From positions 3,782-10,898 of the forward strand of contig DAFH01000038.1 in the NCBI GenBank assembly GCA_002495485.1: DNA of 7,117 nt, given 5' to 3'. Made by a program: the position numbers and the translations under genes. The DNA is from Candidatus Bathyarchaeota archaeon UBA185. GTDB lineage: Archaea > Thermoproteota > Bathyarchaeia > 40CM-2-53-6. The stretch's first letter is position 1, and every line of letters begins with the position of its first letter. Shown here one piece after another: positions 6,442-7,117 of the stretch. The notes under the pieces were generated by a model. That model worked only from the letters and a program-made list of their open reading frames with translations, ran no database searches and was not told the DNA's origin.

Positions 6442-7098
6442 TTGCGCATTTCCATACTACTCTCGGGCGTTGTTATAATTGGCATAGGCATGCTCTATCT
6501 CGTATATGCACTTTCGGATCCTACAGCTCCGTTCTTGGATTCACAGTACTCGCCAACTGCCCTATTTACAATAGCCATGGGGGTCGCGAACGTCTACTTC
6601 GGAGTCGCCACGGCGAAGGGAGGCGGTGTAACTATTGCTTCCAACTCGCAAGACCCGATACGGATGGTCGTAGACAGGGGCGTTATAGGGTCAACCGTAT
6701 ACGTTCTTGCCTTCTCGAGTACCAAACTCGTTCTCAAGAGACTGACGTCGGGAAGCGTGACAGTTCTCTCCGTCATAGTATTTGCACTGGCCGGTCTCTT
6801 CATCGCGTTTCTTATAGGCGCTGCGGTGGGCGGCATCACGGCATTTTCTCTTCAAGAATTCCTTACGCAGAAAAGGAGGAATGCTGTCCAGAAGACCAAT
6901 CTTCTAGAGGCTTCGGGGAAGGGTGACATGGAGTTCGTCTACAATGATCTAGAACGCGTCCAGTTGACCCGCGCTAGGCTTCGTCTGCACCTGAAAGATG
7001 GAATACTTGGAATCGTAATCTCGCGAAGGTATCCAGGGAAAATGTTACCCGTCCTCGAGAAGATCGTTCCATCGTCAAAGCTAGCAGAGGCTACCTAA
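6442..7098 (+). CDS. Unrecognised membrane protein with a possible split PH-like domain
   Basis: I do not recognise a named family for this 218-residue protein. Two N-terminal membrane segments (about 4-23 and 38-57) are followed by a soluble stretch (60-105). A long hydrophobic run with glycines comes next (107-137; one long helix or a tight hairpin), then a charged soluble tail (140-218). The stretch 79-101 (GVIGSTVYVLAFSSTKLVLKRL) looks like PH-like/GRAM beta strands of the 'lylTnkRlvl' kind. The tail (FVYNDLERVQLTRARLRLHL.DG.., ending in helix VLEKIV) looks like the later strands and closing helix of such a domain. That would make it one domain interrupted by a membrane insertion, which is inference. 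It starts at TTG 6442, 11 bases after the DUF1634 stop, so it belongs to the same transcript as tauE. Confidence 0.82.
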   Translation: MRISILLSGVVIIGIGMLYLVYALSDPTAPFLDSQYSPTALFTIAMGVANVYFGVATAKGGGVTIASNSQDPIRMVVDRGVIGSTVYVLAFSSTKLVLKRLTSGSVTVLSVIVFALAGLFIAFLIGAAVGGITAFSLQEFLTQKRRNAVQKTNLLEASGKGDMEFVYNDLERVQLTRARLRLHLKDGILGIVISRRYPGKMLPVLEKIVPSSKLAEAT

Positions 7099-7117
7099 TC
7101 CCGTTGGGATATGCTCC

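Noticed and set aside
7099..7117. Terminator or start of another gene after the last stop
   Set aside because: Only 19 bases remain; there is no hairpin or T-run and no readable start context.

Overview
The window looks archaeal, most likely from the Thermoproteota/Nitrososphaeria-Bathyarchaeia side of the tree. This rests on the Nitrososphaeria-like arginyl-tRNA synthetase, the TauE/SafE-DUF1634 pair, Shine-Dalgarno sites reading GGTGAT(C), AT-rich TATA-like boxes about 25-30 bases upstream of genes, and frequent TTG starts. It is inferred by eye; no search was run. Coding density is very high: seven protein genes fill almost everything, and the longest gene-free stretch is 109 bases. I see no tRNA, rRNA, CRISPR array or mobile element.

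Layout. (1) 1-2021, minus strand: a two-gene unit. The upstream gene (852-2021) encodes a 389-residue protein with features of the protein-kinase-like/SelO fold. The downstream gene (846 to beyond the left edge) encodes a coiled-coil protein of unknown function. (2) 2022-2130: a divergent intergenic region. (3) 2131-3162, plus strand: an isocitrate dehydrogenase-family enzyme with a TTG start. (4) 3164-5146, minus strand: arginyl-tRNA synthetase, ending one base from the dehydrogenase stop. Its reading frame continues well past the first ATG (4933) into the expected N-terminal domain, and the only plausible initiation codon is ATT at 5146, preceded by a strong GGTGATC ribosome site. (5) 5147-5231: a second divergent promoter region with one AT-rich element. 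(6) 5232-7098, plus strand: three tightly packed membrane-protein genes: a TauE/SafE transporter, a DUF1634 protein, and an unrecognised protein whose soluble halves resemble a PH-like domain split by membrane segments.

The dehydrogenase and arginyl-tRNA synthetase are housekeeping genes for central carbon metabolism and translation. The 5232-7098 cluster is probably one transcript for an anion-export or membrane complex. The kinase-like/coiled-coil pair is the least explained part. Five of the seven genes appear to start at a codon other than ATG. The clearest oddity is the ATT start of argS, behind a Met-Arg-stop mini reading frame that overlaps its ribosome site.
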